Source: Chitinophagaceae bacterium (GTDB lineage Bacteria; Bacteroidota; Bacteroidia; Chitinophagales; Chitinophagaceae). Taken from it: DNA of 8,156 nt. The position numbers were made by a program, and so were the translations under genes. Positions 1-5,919 of the stretch are shown one piece after another (the first letter of the stretch is position 1; every line of letters begins with the position of its first letter). The notes beneath the pieces were generated by a model that was not told the origin of the DNA, did no database searches, and was given only the letters and a program-made list of their open reading frames with translations. The stretch spans positions 1 through 8,156 of the forward strand of contig JAJTCI010000145.1 in NCBI GenBank assembly GCA_021323155.1, given 5' to 3'.

Positions 1-57
1 CTCGCGGTCAAATAAAGCATCTAAGCCAACTTTCTCATTCCTTATTATTTGTTTCAT
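1..57 (-). CDS. N-terminal fragment of an unidentified protein, cut by the window edge
   Basis: An ATG at 57-55 opens a minus-strand frame that stays open for all 19 codons to the left edge, reading MKQIIRNEKVGLDALFDRE. It follows kdsB on the same strand with a 32-base gap, so it could be the next gene of the same transcript. A GGAGGT sequence lies 16 bases before the ATG, which is longer than usual spacing, and the bases just before the start are A-rich, as is common in Bacteroidota. The fragment is too short for me to recognise a family. Nineteen open codons can occur by chance, so the call rests mainly on position, the Shine-Dalgarno-like sequence and the plausible amino-acid composition. 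Confidence 0.5.
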   Translation of the reverse strand, partial: MKQIIRNEKVGLDALFDRE

Positions 58-73
58 ATTTTTTATTTGCGCG

Positions 74-79
74 ACCTCC
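74..79 (-). promoter_or_regulatory. Candidate ribosome binding site GGAGGT
   Basis: The minus strand reads GGAGGT here, a full complement to the usual 16S rRNA tail. It lies between the kdsB stop and the ATG at 57, with 16 bases to that ATG and no nearer ATG, GTG or TTG. The long spacing leaves its use uncertain. Confidence 0.35.
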
Positions 80-89
80 AGGTTTCACC

Positions 90-818
90 TTACAACATCC
101 TAGCCGCCCGCTCCAGGTCCTCCGGCGTATCGATCTCCACTCCGATATAATCCGTCACCACCATTTTTAACGGGATACCATGCTCAAGGAAACGCAGGCA
201 TTCGATCTTTTCCGAAGCCTCCAATGGTGTCATGGGCCATGAGGTGAAATCCAACAATGCCTGTTTACGAAACGCGTATACACCGACGTGTTCGTAATAG
301 ACAGGCCGGGATTGTTTGTCGCGCGGGTAAGGAATAACAGAACGGCTAAAGAAAAGCGAGTTCATTTGTTTGTCCACCGCCACCTTGACGTAGTTGGGAT
401 CGGCAATAGAGCGCTCATCCGTCAACACCTGCATGAGCGATGCCACCTGCACCGCTTTGCCCGCCTCACCTTTGAATACGTCGAGTAACTTCTGCAACGG
501 CGCACTCTTAACAAAAGGTTCATCGCCCTGTACGTTCACGATCAGGTCAACGTCAAGATCAGCTGCAGCTTCAGCGATACGGTCAGTCCCGCTTTCGTGT
601 GCTTTGCGACTCATGAGTGCTTTTCCTCCATGGCCCGTGACCTCCTTATAAATGATCTCGCTATCGGTCACTACGATCACATCGTCGAACAAACCGGTTG
701 CTTTCGTATTATCATAAGTATGCCTGATCACCGTTTTGTCGCCCAGCATCTGCATGAGTTTGGCAGGAAATCTTGTGGCGGCATATCGGGCTGGAATGAA
801 CGCAAGCGTTTTCATCAT
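90..818 (-). CDS. kdsB: 3-deoxy-manno-octulosonate cytidylyltransferase (CMP-Kdo synthetase)
   Basis: Activates the sugar Kdo with CTP to give CMP-Kdo and pyrophosphate in the cytoplasm, supplying the inner-core sugar of lipopolysaccharide. The 242 residues match the usual KdsB length and contain the family motifs in order: the nucleotide-binding IPARYAATRFPAK near residues 8-20, SGTDR at 76-80, NVQGDEP at 95-101 (D99 is the expected Mg2+ ligand), FSRSVIPYPR at 157-166, HVGVYAFR at 177-184, LEASEKIECLRFLEHGI at 199-215 and VEIDTPEDLE near the C-terminus (D230 as second metal ligand). The start is a double ATG; the second one gives MKTLAFIPARY, equally good for the family. It begins 13 bases after the desaturase gene stop on the same strand, so the two are probably co-transcribed. 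No key residue appears to be missing. Confidence 0.96.
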   Translation of the reverse strand: MMKTLAFIPARYAATRFPAKLMQMLGDKTVIRHTYDNTKATGLFDDVIVVTDSEIIYKEVTGHGGKALMSRKAHESGTDRIAEAAADLDVDLIVNVQGDEPFVKSAPLQKLLDVFKGEAGKAVQVASLMQVLTDERSIADPNYVKVAVDKQMNSLFFSRSVIPYPRDKQSRPVYYEHVGVYAFRKQALLDFTSWPMTPLEASEKIECLRFLEHGIPLKMVVTDYIGVEIDTPEDLERAARML

Positions 819-831
819 TCAAAGATGTAGA

Positions 832-1656
832 TTACTTAACTAACCGTCCAAACGGCTTTTTGATCAACTGCATGAAATCCTCATCCTTCTCATTAGGATA
901 ATGCCTGTCCAGGCCATACCGGATCTGTGTATGGTCCAGCTTAAGGAATGTTCCGAGCACCCGGTCCCAGATGGAGAATACAGCGCCGTAATTACTATCG
1001 GTATAGGGTTGTTTCCAGTGATGATGCACCTTGTGCATATTCGGCGAAACGAATAGCCAGCTGATGGCGTTATCCATCCACGCCGGTAGCCGGATATTGG
1101 CATGTTCAAACGCGGTGAACAACACCAGGAAGGTCTGGAAGATCATGACGGCATACATGGGCGCGCCGGAAATGAAAATGCCCGCGAAAAAGAAGACGCC
1201 GCGTAATACGCTTTCAACAGGATGATGTCTTAACCCGGTCGTCACATCCACGTTATTATCCGCGTGATGCACGATGTGAAAACGCCAGAGCAATGGCACC
1301 TTGTGCTCCGTGATGTGGACCAGCCACCCGCCAAAAAAGTCCAGCACGAACACAGAGATGATTATAGTGGCAAGTACCCCGGTATTCAGCCAGTACACAA
1401 GACCAAAGCTTTGCGCGCGGCACCAGTCGCTGATGAGTATGATGATCAAGGCGAGGAATGTATGGATGACGAGGTGTATGATCGTGAAACCAAAATTCAC
1501 AGCGGCATGGCGGTACTTGTTCCGTTTGTAATTAGGCTGGATGAGCGGGATCGATCCTTCAATGATCCAGAATATCAGCAACCCTGCCACCAGGAATGCC
1601 AGGCGTTCTACCGGCCGGTTTTCGAGGGTGGAAAAATACTGGATGATGCCGTTCAT
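832..1656 (-). CDS. Sterol desaturase / fatty acid hydroxylase family membrane protein
   Basis: A membrane-bound di-iron oxygenase of the ERG3/fatty acid hydroxylase superfamily, expected to hydroxylate or desaturate a lipid. The histidine clusters that bind the iron pair are visible: HITEH at 114-118, HIVHH at 127-131, HH at 144-145 and HKVHHH at 208-213. Hydrophobic segments lie near residues 18-36, 54-77, 92-112 and 152-183, giving the usual hairpin-in-membrane layout, with the histidine motifs predicted to face the cytoplasm. The 274-residue length is normal for bacterial members. The substrate cannot be read from sequence; hydroxylation of lipid acyl chains or other membrane lipids is possible, and true sterol use is unlikely to be implied by the family name. 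It lies after the dnaN terminator and 13 bases before kdsB, so it may share a transcript with that outer-membrane biogenesis gene. I see no convincing promoter or Shine-Dalgarno site before its ATG. Confidence 0.88.
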   Translation of the reverse strand: MNGIIQYFSTLENRPVERLAFLVAGLLIFWIIEGSIPLIQPNYKRNKYRHAAVNFGFTIIHLVIHTFLALIIILISDWCRAQSFGLVYWLNTGVLATIIISVFVLDFFGGWLVHITEHKVPLLWRFHIVHHADNNVDVTTGLRHHPVESVLRGVFFFAGIFISGAPMYAVMIFQTFLVLFTAFEHANIRLPAWMDNAISWLFVSPNMHKVHHHWKQPYTDSNYGAVFSIWDRVLGTFLKLDHTQIRYGLDRHYPNEKDEDFMQLIKKPFGRLVK

Positions 1657-1680
1657 GGGTGGGGGACGTTAATACCTGCC

Positions 1681-1718
1681 TTAAAAATAAAAAACCCCGC
1701 CCACGAATGGACAGGGTT
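1681..1718 (-). terminator. Intrinsic terminator of dnaN with UUCG tetraloop
   Basis: On the minus strand, 19 bases after the dnaN stop, AACCCTGTCCA and TGGGCGGGGTT form an 11-pair stem (nine Watson-Crick pairs and two G-U wobbles) around a TTCG loop. It is followed directly by TTTTTTATTTTT. On the plus strand the two wobbles become C-A mismatches, so the structure is directional and belongs to the dnaN transcript. It should separate dnaN from the desaturase-kdsB unit. Confidence 0.88.
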
Positions 1719-1737
1719 CGAATATTTATTATCCCGA

Positions 1738-2853
1738 TCAGGTATTCAGCATCAGTGGCATGACCAGCATCAGCAGGTCTTCGCCCTCTCCTTGTTCTGA
1801 AGGTTTGATGATGCCGGCCTTGGTAGGCGTTGATAACTCGACCTTCACCTCGTCGGTGTCGGCCGCATTCAGCATCTCGATCAGGAATTTGGCGTTGAAG
1901 GCGATCTGGAGGTCTTCACCATCATACTGGCAGTTCATCCTTTCGTTTCCTTCGAAAGAAAAGTCGATATCCTGTGCCGCCATCTGCAGTTCGCTTCCGC
2001 TGATGCTGAGCGCCACCTGGTTCGTGCTCTTGTTGCTGAACACGCTCACCCGGCGCAGCGCGCTCTGGAAATCGTTCTTGTTTACGATCAGTTTATATGG
2101 GTTATCGGTTGGTATCACCACCTTGTAATCAGGGAAGCGTGCATCGATCAACCGGCAGATCATCTTTACATCTCCATGGCTCACGAAGAGGTGGTTGCTG
2201 TTATAGCTGATGGTGATCTCGTCGTCGTTGTCCGGCAAAGCGTTCTTCAGCAGGTTCAATGGCTTCTTGGGAACGATGAAAGTATCTGTCTTTGGTGACT
2301 TAGCATCCGTCCGTTTATATCGCACCAGGCGATGCGCATCTGTGGCGACAAACTGAACGCCGTCCTTCTGGAGCTCGAAATACACGCCTGTCATAGCCGG
2401 GCGAAGGTCGTCGTTGCTCACGGCGAACAGTGTCTTATTGATCGCCGTCACCAGTGCGCTGCTGGTCATAGTAAAACCGGTAGTATCGTCCGCCGCGGGC
2501 TCTTTCGGGAAGTTGTCGGGGTTCTCGCCCATTACCTTGTACTTACCGTTGTCACTGGTGATCTCCACACCGTAATTCTTATCAATGTTGAATGTTAGGG
2601 GCTGATCTGAAATGTTTTTGAGTGAATCGAGCAATATCTTGGCGGGAATACACACCTTTCCATTGGCCTTGGATTCGATATCCATTTGCACCCGCATAAC
2701 GGTTTCCAGGTCGGTCGCTACCACGCTGAGCTTTTTATCTTGTATCTCGAACAGGAAATCTTCAAGAATGGGCAGTACGGTATTGGCATTGATCACACCG
2801 CTGATCTGCTGCAGGTGTTTCAATAGTGAGCCGGAGGATACGATGAACTTCAT
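1738..2853 (-). CDS. dnaN: DNA polymerase III beta subunit (sliding clamp)
   Basis: Forms the ring-shaped homodimer that encircles DNA and tethers the replicative polymerase, and also docks repair proteins. The 371 residues fit the standard length, with three clamp domains of roughly 1-120, 121-245 and 246-371. Diagnostic segments are the N-terminus MKFIVSSGSLLKHLQQISGV, VLPILEDFLFE at 26-36, the domain 2 motif FVATDAHRLVRY at 168-179, LIDARFPDYKVVIP at 235-248 and the C-terminal LLMLVMPLMLNT, the equivalent of the VMPMRL end that lines the partner-binding pocket. dnaA is not adjacent in this window. The gene has a candidate -7 promoter element about 45 bases upstream of its start, a structured upstream region with DnaA-box-like sites, and a strong terminator, so it is probably transcribed alone or with the response regulator upstream. 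The start context is A-rich without a clear Shine-Dalgarno site. Confidence 0.98.
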   Translation of the reverse strand: MKFIVSSGSLLKHLQQISGVINANTVLPILEDFLFEIQDKKLSVVATDLETVMRVQMDIESKANGKVCIPAKILLDSLKNISDQPLTFNIDKNYGVEITSDNGKYKVMGENPDNFPKEPAADDTTGFTMTSSALVTAINKTLFAVSNDDLRPAMTGVYFELQKDGVQFVATDAHRLVRYKRTDAKSPKTDTFIVPKKPLNLLKNALPDNDDEITISYNSNHLFVSHGDVKMICRLIDARFPDYKVVIPTDNPYKLIVNKNDFQSALRRVSVFSNKSTNQVALSISGSELQMAAQDIDFSFEGNERMNCQYDGEDLQIAFNAKFLIEMLNAADTDEVKVELSTPTKAGIIKPSEQGEGEDLLMLVMPLMLNT

Positions 2854-2877
2854 TTCCGCAATTTTTTGGTTGACAAG

Positions 2878-2892
2878 GCCGGCCTGACCGGC
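2878..2892. repeat. Small GC-rich inverted repeat in the dnaN leader
   Basis: GCCGG at 2878-2882 and CCGGC at 2888-2892 are perfect inverted arms around a five-base loop. On the minus strand this lies just after the candidate -7 element and 24 bases before the dnaN ATG, so it would form a short hairpin near the 5' end of the mRNA. It could affect leader stability or translation, or be incidental. Confidence 0.4.
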
Positions 2893-2897
2893 AGGGG

Positions 2898-2905
2898 CAA
2901 ACCTA
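2898..2905 (-). promoter_or_regulatory. Candidate Bacteroidota -7 promoter element for dnaN
   Basis: The minus strand reads TAGGTTTG, an exact match to the Bacteroidota primary sigma factor -7 consensus TAnnTTTG. Transcription would start roughly 40 bases before the dnaN ATG. I see no matching -33 TTG element at the expected distance, so support is partial. Confidence 0.5.
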
Positions 2906-2922
2906 CTGTAAAATCAATTACC

Positions 2923-2947
2923 CTTCAGGCTGATTTTTCAGCTGAAG
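2923..2947. repeat. Ten-pair inverted repeat between the response regulator and dnaN
   Basis: On the minus strand CTTCAGCTGA, a four-base AAAA loop, then TCAG, one bulged C and CTGAAG form a ten-pair stem. Neither strand has a T-run directly after it, so it is not a standard intrinsic terminator. It lies upstream of the candidate dnaN -7 element and downstream of the response regulator stop. It could be a protein-binding palindrome (the core TTCAGCTGAA is itself a perfect palindrome) or an mRNA 3' end stabiliser. Confidence 0.5.
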
Positions 2948-2950
2948 ACG

Positions 2951-2985
2951 TTATGCACAGGGCGATGTTAATCCTGTGTGGATTG
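2951..2985. promoter_or_regulatory. Putative DnaA-box pair upstream of dnaN
   Basis: TTATGCACA at 2951-2959 on the plus strand fits the relaxed DnaA-box consensus TTATNCACA fully. An opposing CAATCCACA on the minus strand at 2977-2985 matches TTATCCACA at 7 of 9 bases. The interval also holds an inverted repeat, CACAGG at 2956-2961 and CCTGTG at 2973-2978, with 11 bases between the arms, which could be a dimeric regulator site. The position, about 50-80 bases upstream of the candidate dnaN -7 element, suits control of dnaN by DnaA. One such match in a window this size is within chance. Confidence 0.4.
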
Positions 2986-2987
2986 GT

Positions 2988-3392
2988 CTAATCCCGGGCT
3001 TCGGTGATCAATTGTTCAAAGCGGGTTCTGCCAACCGGCTTGATGATGTAGTCGTTAATTACCTGGTATTTTCGGCTGCGCTCCTGGTCGGCTTCATCCA
3101 CAGAAGAGCTCACCATATACAGGTCCACTTTCTTGCTGCCGAGATCCAGCTTTTGGAACTCTTCAACAAACTGCCATCCGTCCATGATCGGCATATTGAT
3201 ATCCAGGAAAATGATATCGGGAAGTATTGCGGGGTTGGAAGCGTGTTCACGGATAAAATCCAAAGCCTTCTCACCATCGGGAAAAACATCTACCTGTTCC
3301 GCAAAACCCATCGCCTCAAGCGTCTTTTTTGCGGTGAACTGGTAAATATGATCGTCATCTACCAAAAAAATTCTCAACTTTTGCTGGGGCAT
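2988..3392 (-). CDS. Single-domain response regulator (CheY-like receiver)
   Basis: A 134-residue stand-alone receiver domain with no output domain; it should take a phosphoryl group from a histidine kinase and signal by protein contact. The receiver signature is complete: acidic pair D12-D13 within LVDDDHIYQF, phospho-acceptor D64 within FLDINMPIMDG, the switch serine at S95/S96 in MVSSSV, the aromatic Y115, and K118 in YIIKP. No cognate kinase or phosphotransferase gene is in the window, so its partner is unknown. The IYQF segment after the acidic patch is typical of receivers I associate with Bacteroidota. It is transcribed divergently from recX across 56 bases and ends 134 bases before dnaN on the same strand. 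A candidate -7 element lies about 37 bases before its ATG. Confidence 0.93.
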   Translation of the reverse strand: MPQQKLRIFLVDDDHIYQFTAKKTLEAMGFAEQVDVFPDGEKALDFIREHASNPAILPDIIFLDINMPIMDGWQFVEEFQKLDLGSKKVDLYMVSSSVDEADQERSRKYQVINDYIIKPVGRTRFEQLITEARD

Positions 3393-3428
3393 GTACCACT
3401 GTTTTCATAGATCAATCCAGTAACGCGA

Positions 3429-3436
3429 CAAAAATA
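3429..3436 (-). promoter_or_regulatory. Candidate -7 promoter element for the response regulator
   Basis: The minus strand reads TATTTTTG, matching TAnnTTTG exactly, in the 56-base divergent gap between the response regulator and recX. It implies a leader of about 30 bases. No clear -33 element is seen, and A/T-rich sequence makes chance matches easier here. Confidence 0.4.
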
Positions 3437-3448
3437 AGTTTTTCGACC

Positions 3449-3940
3449 ATGCAGGCGCCATTTTCCCGAAGTTTAAATCCGGAACAGGCTTTCGCTAAAG
3501 CCAAACACTACTGCGCCTACCAGGAAAGGAGCCATGTAGAGGTAAAGGAAAAGCTCTATAGCTTCGGCTTGAAAAAATACGATGTAGAAATACTATTATC
3601 AAGGCTCATCGAAGAGAATTACCTTAATGAAGAGCGTTTCGCAAAGCTGTTCGCGGGTGGCAAATTCCGGATTAAGAAGTGGGGCCGCGTCAAGATCGTA
3701 CATGAGCTGAAGAAGAAACGCGTAAGCCCTTACAATATCAACAAAGCCCTGGAGGAGATCGATGAGGAAGATTATACCAGGACCTTACATAAATTCGCTG
3801 CAGCCAAATGGGCGAGCCTGAAAAGCGACCAGCACATCGTGCGGCAGGCGAAAACACAACAGTACCTTTTGCAGAAGGGGTTTGAAGCACCACTGGTAAG
3901 AGCCGCGATTGCCAGCCTCAGAAAGAAGAGCGCGGATTGA
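3449..3940 (+). CDS. recX: Regulatory protein RecX
   Basis: RecX binds RecA and usually caps or destabilises RecA filaments on DNA, limiting recombination and the SOS response. The 163-residue protein has the family's tandem three-helix repeats: the first holds YCAYQERSHVEVKEKL near residues 21-36, and the second holds LIEENYLNEERFAKLF at 53-68 followed by the basic KFRIKKWGRVKIVHELKKKRVS at 72-93, which is the most conserved part. A third, weaker repeat runs from about 105 to 158. In many bacteria recX follows recA; here recA is absent from the window and recX stands alone, divergent from the response regulator, which is common outside Proteobacteria. The ATG is preceded by an A/T-rich stretch and no clear Shine-Dalgarno site. 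The 75 bases after it, before the amidase gene, hold no terminator I can see. Confidence 0.92.
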   Translation: MQAPFSRSLNPEQAFAKAKHYCAYQERSHVEVKEKLYSFGLKKYDVEILLSRLIEENYLNEERFAKLFAGGKFRIKKWGRVKIVHELKKKRVSPYNINKALEEIDEEDYTRTLHKFAAAKWASLKSDQHIVRQAKTQQYLLQKGFEAPLVRAAIASLRKKSAD

Positions 3941-4015
3941 ATTACGACGCTGCTAAAGTCCAATCGCCGGAATAAGGATGGAGTGAACAATACTTTATAG
4001 CTGAATTAAAAACGC

Positions 4016-4816
4016 ATGTCAACATTAACCATATCACTCGTTCAGACAGCGCTTCACTGGGAAGACAAAGACCGCAATCTCGCCATGCTGGAGGAAAAGA
4101 TACGGGCGATCACCGAACGGACCGAAGTGATCATTCTCCCGGAAATGTTCAGCACCGGATTTAGCATGAAGCCTGATCAGCTGGCAGAAACAATGGAAGG
4201 AAAGGCCGTTGCATGGATGAAAAAGATATCCGCGGAAAAACGTGCCATTGTCACTGGCAGCCTGATCATCGAAGATAACTGGGCATATTTCAACCGGCTC
4301 ATCTGGATGCAACCCGATGGTAAATATGGCTACTATGATAAACGCCACCTGTTTGCTTATGCGCACGAAGACCAGCATTATGCTTCAGGCAATAAACGAC
4401 TCATTGCTTCGGCAAAGGGATGGAAGATCAACCTCCAGGTGTGTTATGACCTCCGGTTTCCCGTCTGGGCACGTCATCAGTTCGCTGCCACCGGGGGACC
4501 GCCGGAATACGACCTGCTTATATATGTCGCCAACTGGCCCGAACGCAGGAACCAGGCATGGAAGACACTGTTGCAGGCCCGTGCCATCGAAAACCAGTGC
4601 TTTACCATCGGTGTGAACCGGGTAGGCAAGGACGGAAACGATGTCTATCACAGCGGCGACAGTATGGTGGTAAATCCAATGGGCGACGTGCTCTATACCA
4701 AAGCGCATGACGAAGACGTATTCACCATCACGCTAAATAAAACAGAAGTGGACGACGTACGAGCAAAACTGCCTTTCTGGAAAGACGGCGATAAATTCAT
4801 GATACTGGATGCCTGA
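4016..4816 (+). CDS. Nitrilase-family carbon-nitrogen hydrolase, YafV/omega-amidase-like
   Basis: A cytoplasmic amidase of the nitrilase superfamily. The catalytic Glu-Lys-Cys triad is intact: E43 in LPEMFSTGF, K109 in YYDKRHLF and C143 in LQVCYDLRFPVW. The length of 266 residues, the TGF after the glutamate motif and the CYDLRFP nucleophile elbow resemble the YafV/omega-amidase branch, which hydrolyses alpha-keto acid amides such as 2-oxoglutaramate, a by-product of glutamine transamination. Substrate assignment is by family resemblance only. The last codons overlap the nagA start by 8 bases (ATGCCTGA contains both the nagA ATG and this gene's TGA), suggesting translational coupling. The ATG is preceded by the A-rich AATTAAAAACGC without a clear Shine-Dalgarno site. 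Confidence 0.9.
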   Translation: MSTLTISLVQTALHWEDKDRNLAMLEEKIRAITERTEVIILPEMFSTGFSMKPDQLAETMEGKAVAWMKKISAEKRAIVTGSLIIEDNWAYFNRLIWMQPDGKYGYYDKRHLFAYAHEDQHYASGNKRLIASAKGWKINLQVCYDLRFPVWARHQFAATGGPPEYDLLIYVANWPERRNQAWKTLLQARAIENQCFTIGVNRVGKDGNDVYHSGDSMVVNPMGDVLYTKAHDEDVFTITLNKTEVDDVRAKLPFWKDGDKFMILDA

Positions 4817-5903
4817 ACAAAAGATTTACCGAGCGAAACAAATATTCACCGGCCACGAATGGCTCCGCGATCACGCTGTTATTACTGAAGATGGGCAGGT
4901 AACCGCTCTTACCCCGCTTGCTGAACTGCCTGGCGACTCTGGGATTTCCTATGAAACGATACTTCCCGCTTTCATCGACCTGCAGATATATGGTGCACAG
5001 GGTAAGCTCTTTTCCGTTTATCCTGAAGTAAAGACACTGGAGGCGATACACCAGTACTGCAAACAAGGCGGCGCCTATTGGTTTCAACCCACCGTAGCAA
5101 CCAATACACCAGATGTCTTCAGGAAATGCATCGATGCCGTAAGAATGTATTGGAAGAAAGGTGGCGCCGGCTGCCTGGGCCTACATTTGGAAGGGCCCTG
5201 GCTCAGCGCGGACAAAAAAGGTGCGCACATTAAAGTACTAATCCATAAGCCATCCCTGGATGAAGTGATGGATCTACTGGAATGTGGTAAAGGCGTCATT
5301 AAAATGATCACGCTCGCGCCCGAAGTGTGCAGCGACGAGGTCATTGGGTATGTCCGCGAACAAGGCATCGTCATTTCCGCAGGGCATAGCAACGCAACAT
5401 ACGCTGAAGCCACTTCAGCCTTCGATAATGGAATACGCTGCGTCACCCACCTCTACAACGCAATGAGCGCATTGCAGCACCGTGAACCCGGGCTGGTAGG
5501 CGCTACCTTACTTCATAAGAATGCCATGGCCAGTATTATCGCGGATGGTCACCATGTTGACTGGCCGGCGATCCGCATTGCGAAAGAAATGATGAAGGAT
5601 CGTCTCTTCCTCATCACCGATGCCGTTACAGAAACCACGGAAGGGGCTTACCAACACCAGGCGCAGGGCGACAAATATGTGGCGTCAGGAATATTAAGTG
5701 GCTCCGCGCTCACCATGATGCAGGCAGCCAGGAATTTGATTGATCACTGCGGCATAGATAAAACGGAAGCGTTAAAGATGGCTTGTGTATACCCTGCCCT
5801 GGCATTAGGAATGGAAGACAGTATTGGAATGATCGAACCAGGAATGACTGCCCATTTTATCGCAACCGATGAAAAGCTGGATGTCGTGCAGGTGATCTTC
5901 TAA
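4809..5903 (+). CDS. nagA: N-acetylglucosamine-6-phosphate deacetylase
   Basis: Removes the acetyl group from N-acetylglucosamine 6-phosphate to give glucosamine 6-phosphate, in amino-sugar use and cell-wall recycling. The 364-residue metal-dependent amidohydrolase barrel shows the expected residues: HLEGPW at 126-131 with metal ligand E128, GAH at 138-140, SAGHSNATYAEA with H193, THLYNAM with H214, IADGHH at 244-249, the catalytic aspartate D271 in LITDAV, and LSGSALTM at 296-303. The strand that usually reads PGFIDxQxNG here reads PAFIDLQIYGAQG (53-65), with Ala and Tyr at the Gly and Asn positions; I recall this form in other Bacteroidota NagA proteins, so it is probably a lineage variant. 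Translation begins 8 bases inside the amidase gene. No other nag gene or sugar transporter is present, so it may serve recycling as well as chitin use. The end is 16 bases from the oppositely oriented S41 gene, with no evident terminator. Confidence 0.93.
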   Translation: MPEQKIYRAKQIFTGHEWLRDHAVITEDGQVTALTPLAELPGDSGISYETILPAFIDLQIYGAQGKLFSVYPEVKTLEAIHQYCKQGGAYWFQPTVATNTPDVFRKCIDAVRMYWKKGGAGCLGLHLEGPWLSADKKGAHIKVLIHKPSLDEVMDLLECGKGVIKMITLAPEVCSDEVIGYVREQGIVISAGHSNATYAEATSAFDNGIRCVTHLYNAMSALQHREPGLVGATLLHKNAMASIIADGHHVDWPAIRIAKEMMKDRLFLITDAVTETTEGAYQHQAQGDKYVASGILSGSALTMMQAARNLIDHCGIDKTEALKMACVYPALALGMEDSIGMIEPGMTAHFIATDEKLDVVQVIF

Positions 5904-5919
5904 AGGCAGCCTTCGTTAT

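Noticed and set aside
1681..1690. A promoter for the desaturase gene (TATTTTTA on the minus strand)
   Set aside because: It differs from TAnnTTTG at the last base, coincides with the T-tract of the dnaN terminator and has no -33 element.
1264..1800. A 178-codon plus-strand open frame opposite the desaturase gene
   Set aside because: It is antisense to a clear desaturase gene with all histidine boxes, runs through the dnaN terminator into the dnaN 3' end, and has a composition explained by the complementary codons.
3094..3102. A third DnaA box (TCATCCACA)
   Set aside because: It lies inside the response regulator coding sequence and has one mismatch; several similar near-matches occur elsewhere in the window, so it is not listed as a feature.
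3941..4015. A terminator or promoter between recX and the amidase gene
   Set aside because: I found no inverted repeat with a T-run and no exact TAnnTTTG element in these 75 bases.
4034..4708. Two minus-strand open frames of 114 and 107 codons opposite the amidase gene
   Set aside because: Both are shadows of the amidase coding sequence and have no recognisable motifs or start signals.
5084..5446. A 120-codon minus-strand open frame inside nagA
   Set aside because: It lies fully within nagA, which has complete catalytic motifs, and its translation resembles no family I know.
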